Assembly: GCF_004745805.1 (NCBI RefSeq)
Contig: NZ_SRLQ01000003.1
Location: 1 to 64,000, forward strand
Direction of reading: 5' to 3'
Length of the DNA stretch: 64,000 nt
Source of the DNA: Mycolicibacterium sp. CH28
GTDB lineage: Bacteria > Actinomycetota > Actinomycetes > Mycobacteriales > Mycobacteriaceae
Shown here: positions 8,770 to 16,666 of the stretch, piece after piece
Position numbering within the stretch: the first letter of the stretch is position 1
How the letters are laid out: each line of letters starts with the position of its first letter
Made by a program: the position numbers and the translations under genes
The notes under the pieces: model-generated
Seen by the model: only the letters and a program-made list of their open reading frames with translations
Told to the model about the DNA's origin: nothing
The model's database searches: none

Positions 8770-9474
8770 ATGGCGGCGATGCGGACCGGGTTGATGCCGA
8801 ACAGTTCCCCGCCCCTGACGGTTCCGATTCGACCCGCCGCGGCGGTCGGGCGGCCCATAGTCGCCGCGGTAATCCTCACCGCCGGCTTGCTCTCCAATAT
8901 TCCTGTCGCACAAGCCGCTTCATGCTCATCGAGCGGTCCGCCGGCCGACGTCAACGCCCGCCCATTCAACGGCGGAACGCTGTGGGTCAGCCGTACCGGC
9001 ACGGTCGGTATCAGCACCGCAGACGGCACCGGCAGCGTCCAGGTGCCCAGCGCATCCCCCATCGGGTTGCAGGCCCTCGTGGTCGACGCCCGGGACGACG
9101 GCCGGCAGCAACTGATCGTCAGCAACGGGCGGGTCGCCCACCTCTACGTGCTGGCCGGCTGCCAGATCACCGCCGCCGTCGACCCGCAGGGCCAACCGTT
9201 CCTTTTCGATCTGGAGAACCTGCGCGGTAATGGCACCGGAATTGGGTGCAGCGATCTAGGCGACGGCAGGCATCTGGTAGGACTGCAAGCGTTGCCAGAC
9301 GGTGCGGGCTACGCGGTACGCCGCACCGAGATCGACCTCGACGGCGCGACCGCCACGATCGGCCGCTCCGACACCGTCACCGGCACATCGCAGCAGGACC
9401 CGGCGGTCGCCTCGGCGCTGACGATCAGCTGCGGCGAGCAGACCATGACCCAGGATGGAGTTCAACAGCCTTGA
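8770..9474 (+). CDS. Secreted/exported hypothetical protein
   Basis: A 234-aa protein with an N-terminal hydrophobic segment (about residues 28-48, ending PVAQAAS) consistent with a signal peptide preceded by an unusually long N-region, so the true start could be a downstream codon. The mature part has several cysteines (CSSS, GCQIT, GCSDL, ISCGE) that could form disulfides, and repeated short beta strands. I do not recognise the family. Its stop overlaps the TTG start of menB by 3 nt (TTGA), so the two are translationally coupled, a conserved-looking arrangement that may reflect operon convenience and not function. Confidence 0.6.
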   Translation: MAAMRTGLMPNSSPPLTVPIRPAAAVGRPIVAAVILTAGLLSNIPVAQAASCSSSGPPADVNARPFNGGTLWVSRTGTVGISTADGTGSVQVPSASPIGLQALVVDARDDGRQQLIVSNGRVAHLYVLAGCQITAAVDPQGQPFLFDLENLRGNGTGIGCSDLGDGRHLVGLQALPDGAGYAVRRTEIDLDGATATIGRSDTVTGTSQQDPAVASALTISCGEQTMTQDGVQQP

Positions 9475-10373
9475 GTGACAACCCCTTTGACCCCTCCCTT
9501 TGGAAGACCGTCGACGGCTTCGAGGACCTGACTGACATCACCTACCACCGGCACGTCTCCGACGGCACCGTGCGCGTGGCTTTCAACCGGCCCGAGGTCC
9601 GCAACGCATTTCGCCCGCACACCGTCGACGAGCTGTACCGCGCCCTGGACCACGCCCGGATGTGGCCCGACATCGGCGTGGTGCTGCTGACCGGGAACGG
9701 CCCATCGGCCAAGGACGGCGGCTGGGCGTTCTGCTCCGGCGGCGATCAGCGCATCCGCGGGCGCAGCGGCTACCAGTACGCCGCAGGAGAAACAGCGGAG
9801 ACCGTCGATCCGGCCCGTGCCGGTCGGCTGCACATCCTCGAGGTGCAGCGACTCATCCGGTTCATGCCCAAGATCGTCATCTGCCTGGTCAACGGCTGGG
9901 CTGCCGGCGGCGGACACAGCCTGCACGTGGTCTGCGACCTGACGCTGGCCAGCCGCGAGCACGCCCGGTTCAAGCAGACCGATGCCGACGTGGGCAGCTT
10001 CGACGGTGGTTACGGCAGCGCCTACCTGGCCCGTCAGATCGGGCAGAAGTTCGCCCGGGAGATCTTCTTCCTGGGCCGCACTTACACCGCCGAGCAGATG
10101 CACCACATGGGTGCGGTCAACGAGGTGGTCGACCACGCCGCGCTGGAATCCGTTGGCGTGCAGTGGGCCAAGGAGATCAACGGCAAATCGCCTCAGGCCC
10201 AACGCATGTTGAAGTTCGCCTTCAACCTGCTCGACGACGGCCTGGTGGGCCAGCAGCTGTTCGCCGGGGAGGCAACCCGGCTGGCCTACATGACCGACGA
10301 GGCCGTCGAGGGCCGCGACGCGTTCCTGGAGAAGCGCGAACCCGACTGGAGCCCGTTCCCCCGCTACTTCTAG
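9471..10373 (+). CDS. menB: 1,4-dihydroxy-2-naphthoyl-CoA synthase
   Basis: MenB closes the second ring of the naphthoquinol by a Dieckmann-type reaction on OSB-CoA. The protein is nearly colinear with the M. tuberculosis enzyme as I remember it: FNRPEVRNAFRPHTVDEL, GDQRIRGRSGYQY, NGWAAGGGHSLHVVCD (oxyanion hole glycines), KQTDADVGSFDGGYGS (catalytic Asp loop) and the C-terminal DWSPFPRYF. I placed the start at the TTG at 9471 (protein begins MSDNPFD), overlapping the previous stop, with a GGAG about 10 nt upstream. Reading on upstream gives GWSSTALSDNPFD, close to the GRSSTALSDNPFD of the M. tuberculosis protein, so an earlier start inside the preceding gene is possible. Length 300 aa against about 314. 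Confidence 0.94.
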   Translation: MSDNPFDPSLWKTVDGFEDLTDITYHRHVSDGTVRVAFNRPEVRNAFRPHTVDELYRALDHARMWPDIGVVLLTGNGPSAKDGGWAFCSGGDQRIRGRSGYQYAAGETAETVDPARAGRLHILEVQRLIRFMPKIVICLVNGWAAGGGHSLHVVCDLTLASREHARFKQTDADVGSFDGGYGSAYLARQIGQKFAREIFFLGRTYTAEQMHHMGAVNEVVDHAALESVGVQWAKEINGKSPQAQRMLKFAFNLLDDGLVGQQLFAGEATRLAYMTDEAVEGRDAFLEKREPDWSPFPRYF

Positions 10374-10425
10374 CGATTTCGGCGCGCTAACCGTCGCTCA
10401 GCGACGGTTAGCGCGCCGAAATCGC
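10373..10425. repeat. 53-bp near-perfect palindrome, hairpin after menB
   Basis: Two 26-nt arms (10373-10398 and 10400-10425) are exact reverse complements separated by one base. The stem starts at the last base of the menB stop codon and ends 19 nt before the next gene. It can act as a strong transcription terminator or RNA-stabilising hairpin between menB and the SDR gene. Perfect arms with no U-tract make it look like an interspersed REP-type palindrome of mycobacteria and less like a plain terminator. Confidence 0.85.
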
Positions 10426-10444
10426 AAGTCCGAGGAGTCCAACC

Positions 10445-11293
10445 ATGAATCCACTGCGCCGCAAACTGGCCGAAGTCATCGCGCTGACCGGGATGCGCCC
10501 GCCGCTGAGCCTGCCGACCGGCACCAATATCGATCTGCGCGGCAAGCGGGTCCTCGTCACCGGCGCCTCGTCGGGCATTGGTGCCGCCGGCGCCGAACAG
10601 TTCGCCGCCAACGGCTGCGAGGTGATCTTGGTAGCGCGGCGGGCCGACCTGCTCGACGAGGTCGTCGCTCGCATCGGCGCCGGCGGTGGGACCGCGACCG
10701 CGATCCCGTGCGACCTGTCCGACCTCGACGCCGTCGACGCCCTGGCCGACGAGGCCGGCGCGGTGGACATCTTGGTGAACAACGCCGGCCGTTCGATCCG
10801 TCGTCCGCTGGCCGAGTCGTTGGACCGCTGGCACGACGTCGAACGCACGATGACGCTGAACTACTACTCGCCGCTGCGGCTGATCCGGGGGCTCGCGCCG
10901 ACCATGATCGAGCGCGGCGACGGCCACATCATCAACGTGGCCACCTGGGGTGTGCTCAGCGAATCCTCCCCCCTTTTCGGGGTGTATAACGCGTCGAAGG
11001 CGGCACTCAGCACCGTCAGCCGGGTCATCGACACCGAATGGTCGGCCTACGGCGTACATTCCACGACGCTGTATTACCCGCTGGTGGCGACCCCGATGAT
11101 CGCGCCGACGAAGGCCTACGACGGCCTTCCCGCACTGACCGCCGAGGAGGCCGGGCAGTGGATGATCGAGGCCGCCCGGCACCGACCGGTGCGGATCGCC
11201 CCGCGCATCGCGGTCACCGCCCGCGCACTCGACGTCGTCGCACCGGGTGTGCTCAACCGCCTGATGAAGCGTCAGCGCGTACAGCCCAACTGA
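10445..11293 (+). CDS. Short-chain dehydrogenase/reductase
   Basis: A 282-aa classical-type SDR, probably the Rv0547c counterpart by synteny with menB. The Rossmann motif TGASSGIG (residues 40-47) binds NAD(P), NNAGRS follows at about 113, and the active site is YNASK (about 182-186). The serine normally before it lies in a variant stretch (NVATWGVLSESS). An N-terminal extension of about 30 residues and a basic C-terminus (MKRQRVQPN) suggest membrane association. A strong GAGGAG ribosome site lies at 10432-10437. Substrate unknown. Confidence 0.88.
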   Translation: MNPLRRKLAEVIALTGMRPPLSLPTGTNIDLRGKRVLVTGASSGIGAAGAEQFAANGCEVILVARRADLLDEVVARIGAGGGTATAIPCDLSDLDAVDALADEAGAVDILVNNAGRSIRRPLAESLDRWHDVERTMTLNYYSPLRLIRGLAPTMIERGDGHIINVATWGVLSESSPLFGVYNASKAALSTVSRVIDTEWSAYGVHSTTLYYPLVATPMIAPTKAYDGLPALTAEEAGQWMIEAARHRPVRIAPRIAVTARALDVVAPGVLNRLMKRQRVQPN

Positions 11294-11308
11294 GGTAGAC
11301 ACGATTTC

Positions 11309-11695
11309 ATGGAGATCCTGGCGAGCCGGACGCTGCTCCGGCCGGCGGACTATGCACGGGCGGTGTCGTTCTACCGAGATGAAATCGGCCTGGCCATCGC
11401 CCGCGAATACAGCGGCGGCACCGTGTTCCATGCCGGCCAGTCGCTGATCGAGCTGGCCGGCCATGGCGCACCCGCCGACTCCCACGGCCCCTTTCCCGGG
11501 GCACTGTGGCTGCAGGTTCGCGACCTCTACGCCACCCAGGACGAGCTACGTGGCCGCGGGGTGGAAATCGCGCGGGGCGCCCGCCAGGAGCCTTGGGGAC
11601 TGCACGAGATGCATGTCATCGATCCGGACGGGGTGAGTCTGATCTTCGTTCAGATCCCCGAGGATCACCCGCTGCGCCGCGACGCGCGAGGCTGA
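11309..11695 (+). CDS. VOC-superfamily (glyoxalase/bleomycin-resistance fold) protein
   Basis: A 128-aa protein with the paired beta-alpha-beta-beta-beta modules of the vicinal oxygen chelate fold. The first module runs PADYARAVSFYRDEIGL, the second GLHEMHVIDPDGVSLIFVQ, with a His/Glu pair plausible for metal binding. It starts 16 nt after the SDR and matches the position and length of Rv0546c next to menB in M. tuberculosis. Chemistry unknown: glyoxalase, dioxygenase and resistance proteins share this fold. Confidence 0.82.
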   Translation: MEILASRTLLRPADYARAVSFYRDEIGLAIAREYSGGTVFHAGQSLIELAGHGAPADSHGPFPGALWLQVRDLYATQDELRGRGVEIARGARQEPWGLHEMHVIDPDGVSLIFVQIPEDHPLRRDARG

Positions 11696-11701
11696 TCCGG
11701 G

Positions 11702-12010
11702 CTACTGCCGGAGCGGCCAGCCCACCGAGGCCAGCCGGGCCGCGACCTGGTTCATCTCGTCGGAAACGGGTTCCTTCTCGATGACCTGGTGGATGGCATC
11801 GTGAATCTGCTCGGCGGTCACCGGGGTGTCGAAGTCGCCGTCACGAAGGATGGTCTGAGCCGCCTGGACGACCTCGTCCTCGGTCAGCGACCGCTTCAGC
11901 AGGGCTAGCAGCGGGTAGTAATCCTTAGGCGGAACACCCTCTGGGTAACCCTTGCGCAACCAGTCGAGAACGCTTTCCAGAAATGTGGGCTGCTGCTGTT
12001 CGACAGTCAT
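11702..12010 (-). CDS. DUF3349 protein, pitA-linked
   Basis: A 102-aa small helical protein with the DUF3349 pattern: WLRKGYPEGVPPKDYYPLLALLKRSLTEDEV, a middle HDAI helix and the C-terminal SVGWPL. The ATG at 12010 is preferred over the upstream start at 12049, which overlaps the neighbouring membrane gene. It is the third gene of the pitA operon. A second DUF3349 protein is encoded divergently upstream of pitA at 13830, so the transporter is bracketed by paralogues. Function unknown; the family is largely actinobacterial. Confidence 0.85.
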   Translation of the reverse strand: MTVEQQQPTFLESVLDWLRKGYPEGVPPKDYYPLLALLKRSLTEDEVVQAAQTILRDGDFDTPVTAEQIHDAIHQVIEKEPVSDEMNQVAARLASVGWPLRQ

Positions 12011-12017
12011 CGCAATC

Positions 12018-12299
12018 TCACTTCTTGAGCATCGGGAAGAGGTCGACACCGAAGTGGTGGATGATCGTCGACCGGGTGATCCAGGCGACGGCCGTCACGA
12101 TCACCAGGGAGACGATGGCGAAGAGCACAATACCCAGCAGCTTCAGCGCCGGGTTGGGCTTGTGGATCGCATGGTCGGCCTCTTCGCCGCCGGCGCCGAA
12201 GGAGTAGGCCAGCATGCCGCTGGCGAACAGTGCCGGCAGGCCCGCACCCAGAACCAGGCCCACGACCAGCACCTTGAGAATGGACTCGAAGTACGTCAT
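12018..12299 (-). CDS. Small two-helix membrane protein, pitA-linked (Rv0544c-like)
   Basis: A 93-aa protein with two hydrophobic segments (about residues 8-32 and 51-72) joined by a charged loop (AGGEEADHAIHKPNP). It lies 28 nt downstream of pitA and 7 nt upstream of the DUF3349 gene. Same position as M. tuberculosis Rv0544c. The constant link with a Pit transporter suggests an accessory subunit, which is inference only. Confidence 0.78.
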   Translation of the reverse strand: MTYFESILKVLVVGLVLGAGLPALFASGMLAYSFGAGGEEADHAIHKPNPALKLLGIVLFAIVSLVIVTAVAWITRSTIIHHFGVDLFPMLKK

Positions 12300-12327
12300 C
12301 GAAGTGTCTCTCTACTCGTCGCGGCGA

Positions 12328-13584
12328 TCAGACCGAGGCTTTGGGCTCGGCGGGCTTGGCATCCTTGGTGGCAGCCCGCACGTCGGCAGGTACCACGGAG
12401 TTCGTCGAGGTGTCCCAATCGGCGTTGACGTTGCTGTGGTCCACCTTCTGCTGCTGGGCACGCCACCACATGTAGCCGGAGAGCGCCACCAGGATGAGGA
12501 AGATCAGGCCGTCGCCCATCAGCTGGGAGTTGGTGAGGTCCTTGACGACGTAGGACAGCCCATAGGCCAGGGCGCCGACGAGGGCCGCAGCGGGCAGGGT
12601 GACCAACCAGGCCACCGCCATCCGGCCGGCCACCGCCCAGCGCACCTCGGCGCCGGGCTTGCCGACACCGCTACCGAGGATCGAGCCGGTGGCGACGTGG
12701 GTGGTGGACAGCGCCATACCGGCGGCGCTCGAGCTGAGAATGATTGCGGCCGAGGATGCTTCGGCGGCCAGGCCCTGCGGCGACTCGATCTCGACCAGAC
12801 CCTTGCCCAGCGTGCGGATGACCCGCCAGCCGCCGATGTAGGTGCCAAGACCGATGGCCAGCGCGCAGCTCAGGATGATCCAGAACGGCAGGCCGTCCTT
12901 CTTCACGTCACCGGTGAGGTGGCCGGTGGTGATGAGTGCCAGGGCGATAACACCCATGGTCTTCTGCGCGTCGTTGGTGCCATGCGACAACGCCACCAGG
13001 GAGGCGGTCGCGATCTGGCCCCAGCGGAAACCCTCTTCCCGCCGGCGTGCCAGCACCTTGCGGGTGATCCGGTACACCAGCCAGGTGCCGCAGGCCGCCA
13101 CCACTCCGGCAACCACCGGTGCGGCGACCGCCGGGATCAGCACCTTCTGGGTGACACCGCTCCAGTTGACGCCCTTGCTGCCCAGCGCGGCCAGACCCGC
13201 GCCGATCAGACCACCGAACAGGGCGTGTGAGGAGCTGGACGGGATGCCGAACAGCCAGGTGAGCAGGTTCCACAGGATGCCGCCGATGAGGCCGGCGAAG
13301 ATGATGGTCAGGCCCGTCGACGCGTCGATGCCGGGCAGCAGGTGTCCGGTTTTGGAGTCCTGCACCTTGAGCACCGAGGTCGTCACCGTGACCGCGACCT
13401 CTACGGACAGGAACGCGCCCACCAGGTTGAGCACACCGGCGAGCAGCACCGCCGTCTTCGGCTTGAGCGCGCCGGTGGCGATCGAGGTCGCCATGGCGTT
13501 CCCGGTGTCGTGGAAGCCGTTGGTGAAGTCGAAAGCCAGTGCTGTGGCGATCAGCAACACCAGGATGATCATCTCCGTGCTCAT
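12328..13584 (-). CDS. pitA: Low-affinity inorganic phosphate transporter, Pit family
   Basis: A 418-aa polytopic protein that couples phosphate (as metal-phosphate) uptake to protons. The two PiT signature repeats are seen as FDFTNGFHDTGNAMATSIATG near the N-terminus (the first part of it at residues 15-30) and SHGTNDAQKTMGVIALAL in the middle. About ten helices are visible with a hydrophilic C-terminal tail rich in Asn/Asp. I chose the ATG at 13584 because it starts just before the first helix (MSTEMIILVL). It heads the pitA-TM-DUF3349 operon. Confidence 0.92.
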   Translation of the reverse strand: MSTEMIILVLLIATALAFDFTNGFHDTGNAMATSIATGALKPKTAVLLAGVLNLVGAFLSVEVAVTVTTSVLKVQDSKTGHLLPGIDASTGLTIIFAGLIGGILWNLLTWLFGIPSSSSHALFGGLIGAGLAALGSKGVNWSGVTQKVLIPAVAAPVVAGVVAACGTWLVYRITRKVLARRREEGFRWGQIATASLVALSHGTNDAQKTMGVIALALITTGHLTGDVKKDGLPFWIILSCALAIGLGTYIGGWRVIRTLGKGLVEIESPQGLAAEASSAAIILSSSAAGMALSTTHVATGSILGSGVGKPGAEVRWAVAGRMAVAWLVTLPAAALVGALAYGLSYVVKDLTNSQLMGDGLIFLILVALSGYMWWRAQQQKVDHSNVNADWDTSTNSVVPADVRAATKDAKPAEPKASV

Positions 13585-13678
13585 GGCTGAGATTCTGCTG
13601 GGTAAAGGGCCTCTTTGGGAAGTTGCCAAAGGTCCCCTAAGAGGTCCTCACCAGCCCATTTGCGAACGCTCCGCAGGT

Positions 13679-13696
13679 GTTCATCGCTTGTTAACC
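13679..13696. promoter_or_regulatory. Possible RegX3-type phosphate box between pitA and DUF3349
   Basis: Two heptamers, GTTCATC and GTTAACC, are spaced by 4 nt as a direct repeat, close to the mycobacterial phosphate-response box (GTTCACC-N4-GTTCACC). The site lies in the 245-bp divergent region, 94 bp upstream of the pitA ATG. Two or three mismatches, so tentative. Confidence 0.3.
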
Positions 13697-13829
13697 TGGA
13701 ATCCCTCATTGGTTTGCCGGCCCCGGCGGATGGTGGGTACACCGAGACGGCGGGGTAGATGTGCGCCGATTAAGATTTCCGACATTCATCTGGGCGGGTT
13801 CAGGCCGCCCCGGCAAGGGAGATGCCGCG

Positions 13830-14132
13830 GTGACTAAGTTCCTCACCAAGATCGTGGCCTGGATCAAGGCCGGGTATCCCGACGGCGTTCCGCACCCGGA
13901 CCAAGTTCCGCTGTTCGCGCTGCTGCGCCGAAGGCTGAGCGAGGAGGAAGTGATCACCGTCGCCCGGGCGCTGCTCGAACGCGGTGCCTTCGACCAAGTC
14001 GACATCGGCGTGCTGATCACCGAGATCACCGACGCCCTGCCCAGCCCCGACGACGTCGAACGGGTCCAGGCCACGCTCAGCGCCTGCGGCTGGCCCCTGG
14101 ACGATCCGCGAGATAGCGAGGACGTCGAATAA
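13830..14132 (+). CDS. DUF3349 protein (Rv0543c-like)
   Basis: A 100-aa paralogue of the protein at 11702-12010, sharing WIKAGYPDGVP, LFALLRRRLSEEEV and the C-terminal ACGWPL. The GTG at 13830 is supported by an AAGGGAG ribosome site about 8 nt upstream and by the 100-aa length of Rv0543c. The more acidic tail (DDPRDSEDVE) differs from its paralogue. It sits immediately upstream of menE, with a 41-nt gap to the menE start chosen here. Function unknown. Confidence 0.84.
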   Translation: MTKFLTKIVAWIKAGYPDGVPHPDQVPLFALLRRRLSEEEVITVARALLERGAFDQVDIGVLITEITDALPSPDDVERVQATLSACGWPLDDPRDSEDVE

Positions 14133-14173
14133 CCATCCTGCGAGCGCTCGCCATCCCGCCCGGACCGTCCGCG

Positions 14174-15334
14174 TTGTCACTGCTGGCCGCCCTCGCGGGT
14201 GCGCTCGACGGTCGCGACGCGCCGTTGGTACCCATCCCGGCCGGAGACTTGCGCGAAAGCGAGCTGCTGACCACGTCGTTGCGGGTGGGCGAGGAGATCG
14301 ACGACGACGTCGCGCTGGTGGTGTCGACGTCGGGAACCACGGGCACACCCAAGGGCGCGATGCTGACCCCCGCTGCTCTGATCGCCAGCGCCGCGGCCAC
14401 CCACGACCGGCTGGGCGGACCGGGCACCTGGCTGCTGGCCCTGCCGGCCCATCACATCGCCGGGATTCAGGTGCTGGTGCGCAGCCTGCAAGCCGGCACG
14501 GTACCCGTCGAGATGGATGTCTCGGCCGGTTTTGATGTCACCGAATTACCCACGGCCGTAGCGCAACTCGGCAACGGTCGGCGCTACGCGGCGCTGGTCG
14601 CCACCCAGCTCGCCAAGGCGCTGCTGGACCCCGAGGCGACCGCGGCGCTCGGCGAACTCGACGCGGTGTTGCTGGGTGGCGGACCGGCTCCGCGGCCCGT
14701 ACTCGAGGGCGCGGCGACCGCCGGCATCGCGGTGGTGCGGACCTACGGCTCCAGCGAAACAGCGGGCGGTTGCGTGTACGACGGCGTGCCGCTGGACGGG
14801 GTGACGATCCGGCTCGACGACGGCGCCGAACCCGGCCAGGGCCGCATCGTCATCGGCGGGCCGACCCTGGCCAAGGGCTACCGCACTCCCCCAGACTCGG
14901 GCGATGACCCGTTCGGCGAACCCGGCTGGTTCCGGACCGACGACATCGGCGTCCTCGACGAGGAAGGCCGGCTGACGGTCCTTGGCCGCGTCGACGAGGC
15001 GATTAGCACCGGCGGACTGACGGTGATGCCCGCACCGGTGGAGACGGTGCTGTCACGGCACCCGGCGGTCGCCGACTGCGCCGTGTTCGGCCTGGATGAC
15101 GACCGGCTCGGCCAGCGGGTGGTGGCCGCCCTCGTGCTCGCTCCCGGCGCACCCGAACCGACTGTCGCCGAAATACGCGACTACCTGGCACAATCGCTGG
15201 ATTCCACCGCAGCTCCGCGTGAGCTGCACCTCGTTGACGAGCTTCCCCGGCGTGGAATCGGCAAACTGGACCGTAGGGCGTTACGACAGCGCTTCAAAAG
15301 CGGCGGCGACCTACCCGGTGGGTACGGCTGGTGA
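14174..15334 (+). CDS. menE: o-succinylbenzoate-CoA ligase
   Basis: MenE adenylates o-succinylbenzoate and forms OSB-CoA, the MenB substrate. The protein is the short mycobacterial type: the P-loop STSGTTGTPKGAML starts near residue 51, with about 140 residues of the usual ANL N-terminus missing. Other motifs are ALPAHHIAGIQVLVRS, TYGSSETAGGCVYDG, the hinge WFRTDDIG, and the catalytic Lys in RRGIGKLDRRAL. The N-terminus is uncertain: TTG at 14174 is the first conventional start, but plausible coding sequence continues upstream (reading ILRALAIPPGPSAL) to the preceding gene's stop, so a rare start near 14135-14138 is possible. Confidence 0.9.
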   Translation: MSLLAALAGALDGRDAPLVPIPAGDLRESELLTTSLRVGEEIDDDVALVVSTSGTTGTPKGAMLTPAALIASAAATHDRLGGPGTWLLALPAHHIAGIQVLVRSLQAGTVPVEMDVSAGFDVTELPTAVAQLGNGRRYAALVATQLAKALLDPEATAALGELDAVLLGGGPAPRPVLEGAATAGIAVVRTYGSSETAGGCVYDGVPLDGVTIRLDDGAEPGQGRIVIGGPTLAKGYRTPPDSGDDPFGEPGWFRTDDIGVLDEEGRLTVLGRVDEAISTGGLTVMPAPVETVLSRHPAVADCAVFGLDDDRLGQRVVAALVLAPGAPEPTVAEIRDYLAQSLDSTAAPRELHLVDELPRRGIGKLDRRALRQRFKSGGDLPGGYGW

Positions 15335-15370
15335 CTGTACACAGACCAACACACAAAGGGACTGACTAAT

Positions 15371-16246
15371 ATGGCCGAGCTGAAGTACGTCGATCTACAC
15401 GGTGATCAGGTGGCCTACCTCGATGAAGGCCAGGGCGAAGAGGCGATCCTGCTGCTGCACGGCATGGCCGGCAGTTCGCAGACCTGGCGATCGGTGATCG
15501 GACCGCTGTCACGCAAGTACCGGGTGATCGCCCCGGACCTGCTCGGTCACGGCAACTCCGCCAAACCGCGCAGCGACTACTCGTTGGGGGCGTTCGCGGT
15601 CTACCTGCGCGACTTCCTCGACGAGCTCGGGGTTGCCCAGGCCACCATCGTCGGGCATTCGCTGGGCGGCGGGGTGGCCATGCAGTTCGTTTACCAGCAT
15701 CCCGACTACTGCCGGCGGCTGATCCTGATGAGCAGCGGCGGGCTGGGACCCGATGTCGGCTGGACACTGCGGCTGCTGTCGGCCCCGGGTGCCGAACTGA
15801 TCCTGCCCATCATCGCCCCGCGACCGGTGCTGACAGCCGGGGACAAGTTGCGGTCCTGGTTCCGCAAGGCCGGTATCGAGTCGCCCCGCGGCGCCGAGAT
15901 CTGGAATGCCTACAGCTCGTTCTCCGACGCCCCCACCCGGCAGGCGTTCCTGCGCACCCTGCGGTCGGTGGTCGACTACCGCGGACAGGCCGTCAGTGCA
16001 CTCAACCGGCTCAACGTGAAGGCCGACATGCCGTCCATGACGATCTGGGGCGACCAGGACAACATCATCCCCGTCGAGCACGCCCACGCCGCCCATCAGG
16101 TCAGGCCAGCCACCCGGCTGGAGGTACTGCCGGGCGTCGGGCACTTCCCGCAGGTCGAACGGCCCACCGAAGTCGTCGACCTGATCGACGACTTCATCAC
16201 CAACACCGCCGGCGCGGACATCGAACAGCCCGCCACCCCGGTGTGA
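15371..16246 (+). CDS. Alpha/beta hydrolase
   Basis: A 291-aa alpha/beta-hydrolase-fold protein: oxyanion motif LLHGMAGSS (about residues 29-37), nucleophile elbow GHSLGGG (Ser at about 98), acidic residue in WGDQDNIIP and catalytic His in GVGHFPQVE. It begins 36 nt after menE and its stop overlaps the GTG of the next gene by 4 nt. Position next to menE makes a MenH-like SHCHC synthase role conceivable, but generic esterases, epoxide hydrolases and C-C hydrolases look the same at this level. Confidence 0.85.
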   Translation: MAELKYVDLHGDQVAYLDEGQGEEAILLLHGMAGSSQTWRSVIGPLSRKYRVIAPDLLGHGNSAKPRSDYSLGAFAVYLRDFLDELGVAQATIVGHSLGGGVAMQFVYQHPDYCRRLILMSSGGLGPDVGWTLRLLSAPGAELILPIIAPRPVLTAGDKLRSWFRKAGIESPRGAEIWNAYSSFSDAPTRQAFLRTLRSVVDYRGQAVSALNRLNVKADMPSMTIWGDQDNIIPVEHAHAAHQVRPATRLEVLPGVGHFPQVERPTEVVDLIDDFITNTAGADIEQPATPV

Positions 16247-16644
16247 CCGAGAGATCCGATCGGTTTGCCGGCGCCGCGGTCGCCACACTGGCGACCGTCG
16301 CGCCCGGCGGCCATCCGCACCTGGTGCCGATCGTGTTCGCGGTGGCCGACGCAGTGATCTATACCGCGGTCGACGGCAAGCCGAAGTCGACCCAGCGACT
16401 GCGGCGGCTGGCCAACATCGAGGCTAACCCGCAGGTGAGCGTCCTGGTCGATCACTACGCCGACGACTGGTCGCAGCTGTGGTGGGTACGCGCCGACGGG
16501 ACCGCGAGCATTCATCAGCACGGGGCCGAATACGACCGCGCGCACGCCCTATTGAGGGCGAAATACCCTCAGTATCAGACTGTTTCGCTTGACGGTCCGG
16601 TGATCGCGGTGGCCGTGCAGAAGTGGTCGTCCTGGCCGGGGTAA
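16243..16644 (+). CDS. PPOX-class F420/flavin-binding oxidoreductase
   Basis: A 133-aa split-barrel protein resembling the TIGR03668/Rv0121c group. The order [27 protein letters not shown], then [25 protein letters not shown] and the late motif KYPQY is typical of mycobacterial F420-dependent reductases in this family. The GTG at 16243 overlaps the previous stop (GTGTGA). It probably reduces a small molecule with F420H2 or FMN; substrate unknown. Confidence 0.8.
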   Translation: MTERSDRFAGAAVATLATVAPGGHPHLVPIVFAVADAVIYTAVDGKPKSTQRLRRLANIEANPQVSVLVDHYADDWSQLWWVRADGTASIHQHGAEYDRAHALLRAKYPQYQTVSLDGPVIAVAVQKWSSWPG

Positions 16645-16666
16645 GCCGGCCGTAGGCTGGTTACTC

